DNA of 33,406 nt, from contig CAAFFL010000247.1 in NCBI GenBank assembly GCA_900762125.1, forward strand, positions 1 through 33,406. Direction: 5' to 3'. The DNA comes from an uncultured Prevotella sp. GTDB lineage: Bacteria > Bacteroidota > Bacteroidia > Bacteroidales > Bacteroidaceae. Below the pieces are notes generated by a model, which was given only the letters and a program-made list of their open reading frames with translations, made no database searches and was not told the origin of the DNA. The translations under genes were made by a program, and so were the position numbers. This document shows positions 32,060 to 33,406 of the stretch, piece after piece. Every line of letters starts with the position of its first letter. Position 1 is the first letter of the stretch.

Positions 32060-33406
32060 TCACGCTCCGTGGAAGAGGTACTCCTTCTGAATGTTCTTGG
32101 CCATGCGGGTGAAGAGGTCGTTGGCCAGCTGGTCAGCCACTTCCAGAGCATGGTTGAGAAGCGTGTCGCTGAACTGTTGGAGCATGTCGCTTGCCTCCAT
32201 CGGACGGTCGTTGACGACTTCCAGATAGCGTGCCTCAAACTCCTGCTGTCGCTGGTCGTTCTCCCGTTCGAGGGCGGCATAGCGCTCCTTGACGATGGGT
32301 GCGAGGCCGTTGTAGTTGGTCATTGCCAGCGTCATCACCTTGCGGAAGCGCCAGTAGGCTGATTCTGAGTCGCACTCGCAGTCGCCGATGGAGTAGGGGC
32401 GCGGGAAACTCTTGATGCCCTGGTAGATCGGCAGGAACACGCCCAGGTCGGCCATACCGTCGGCGACGTAGGTGATCTCACCGATCTCCTTCGGCAGCCA
32501 GGGGCGCACCTGCATCAGGTGGGTCTGCGTGGTGCGGAAGATGCTCACGGGTCGGAAAGGCTCCTTGCCGTTGGCGTGGAGGTAGGGGTCGTGGTCTGTG
32601 CCGTCGTAGTGGAAGCGGAAGGCGTTGCGCAGGCGTGCGATACTGATCTTCTCGTCGGCTGTGGCGAAGACGGGGAACGTGTTCCGCTCTACGCTCTGCT
32701 TCATGCTTGGGGTGAAGATGCCCTGCAGGCCCCACACGCGCGGATAGTTGTAGGTGGTGTCGTCCTTGTCATCTTTTGAGTAAGCCTCGTGGAAGTCGAA
32801 CTTACCTTTCGCGGGGTCGTAGAGACCATGCTCCTGCGCAAACTCGATGAGGTCTGAGGCGGCAAGGAAGTTCTCCTTGTCGTTCGGGTCGTAGTCGCGG
32901 AAGCGGCTCTGGTTGCCCGTCACGAAATATTTGTCCTTTGGCATGCGGCAGGCGAGCCAGCGGTGGCCGCAGCAGTTCTCCAGGTACCATGTCTCATCCT
33001 TGTCGATGAAGCCGATGCCGAAGCCCTCCGCCGAGCCGTATTTCTCGATGAGCACTCCCAGGCGCTCCACGCCCTCGCGTGCCGTGTGGATATAGGGCAG
33101 CACGATGTTGTAGGTGCAGTTCTCGGCCAGGCCCTCGGGGACGTAGGGGTCGAACGCGAGTGCCCGTGGCGAGGCGAAGATGGTCTCGGTGGAGCTCTCG
33201 CCAACGCCGACGGAGTTGAATCCTGCCGATCCCCACTCGTTATGGTATTGATAGTCGGGCAGGGCTGTGTAGCCGAAAGCCTTCTTCGGTAGTGGACAGC
33301 GGAAGGCGCTGTCGTCGGCAACGAACTCCTCGGGACCGTTGTCAGTATCGTGAAACACCAGCCAGTTTTTGCACCGCATGGCATCGAAGTCCTCCGAGCG
33401 GGCATA
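32060..33406 (-). CDS. C69-family dipeptidase, 5' end outside the window
   Basis: The minus-strand frame is open to the window edge: it begins YARSEDFDAMRCKNW and runs 448 codons to the stop at 32060-32062. Conserved blocks include GVGESSTETIFA, AREGVERLGVLIEKYGSAEG, FGIGFIDKDETWYLEN, NRAFRFHYDGTD-like NAFRFHYDGTDHDPY, and QTHLMQVRPWLP. These belong to peptidase family C69 (PepD-like dipeptidases, Ntn-hydrolase fold). The catalytic N-terminal Cys should lie just upstream, outside the window. The missing part is roughly 60-100 residues. Many Bacteroidetes members are exported. Confidence 0.92.
   Translation of the reverse strand, partial: YARSEDFDAMRCKNWLVFHDTDNGPEEFVADDSAFRCPLPKKAFGYTALPDYQYHNEWGSAGFNSVGVGESSTETIFASPRALAFDPYVPEGLAENCTYNIVLPYIHTAREGVERLGVLIEKYGSAEGFGIGFIDKDETWYLENCCGHRWLACRMPKDKYFVTGNQSRFRDYDPNDKENFLAASDLIEFAQEHGLYDPAKGKFDFHEAYSKDDKDDTTYNYPRVWGLQGIFTPSMKQSVERNTFPVFATADEKISIARLRNAFRFHYDGTDHDPYLHANGKEPFRPVSIFRTTQTHLMQVRPWLPKEIGEITYVADGMADLGVFLPIYQGIKSFPRPYSIGDCECDSESAYWRFRKVMTLAMTNYNGLAPIVKERYAALERENDQRQQEFEARYLEVVNDRPMEASDMLQQFSDTLLNHALEVADQLANDLFTRMAKNIQKEYLFHGA

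Overview
The window looks like a chromosome segment of a Bacteroidales bacterium, most likely Prevotella or a close relative. Three things point there. Core gene neighbourhoods are typical of the group (recX-prmC divergent from a DUF6722-like small gene and ribD; argS-rnhA). Several promoters match the Bacteroidetes -7 box TAnnTTTG. The proteins (DsbD fusion, YitT, CE2-like esterase, C69 dipeptidase, PorT-type barrel) match family members from this group. Taxonomy is inferred from gene content only.

Positions 1-18676 are a GC-rich core region: recX start, prmC (with an out-of-frame 7-bp repeat), two tiny membrane-protein genes leading into ribD, cyuA and dsbD in one minus-strand operon, metG, a secreted SGNH esterase, an 860-bp AT-rich gap with a possible small RNA, ogt, a Dna2-like nuclease-helicase carrying an in-frame palindromic element, a small outer-membrane barrel, rnhA, argS and a YitT transporter-like protein. 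Short repeats are common between genes (22-bp tandem array, GC-rich palindromes, shared GAGCCATTC terminator hairpins).

Positions about 18650-21795 are a rearranged junction. A truncated ATPase gene ends at a 53-bp sequence that recurs exactly at 21712-21764. There it is the 3' end, including the terminator, of a likely structured non-coding RNA of about 325 nt with its own promoter. Between the two copies lie a 49-nt hairpin, an XRE regulator, an 11-bp iteron array with a palindrome, and an ATP-binding AlbA_2-family protein that seems to have lost its N-terminal domain. Base composition turns visibly AT-rich here.

Positions 21796-31555 hold the main discovery: a tight seven-gene plus-strand operon. 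It encodes a vWA-like lipoprotein, a small three-helix membrane protein, a tubulin/FtsZ-like GTPase, a 1170-residue protein with an Hsp70/actin-type ATPase core, a membrane-anchored protein with a cytosolic C-terminal domain, a MotA/TolQ/ZorA-like channel protein with a long coiled coil, and a MotB/OmpA/ZorB-like protein with the membrane aspartate. I infer an envelope-anchored, ion-driven machine coupled to two cytoskeleton-type NTPases. It resembles the ZorAB part of Zorya anti-phage systems but has no ZorC, ZorD or ZorE partner. A defence role is a hypothesis; a role in envelope organisation is equally open. After a repeat-rich 500-bp gap the window ends in a minus-strand C69-family dipeptidase gene whose 5' end lies outside.
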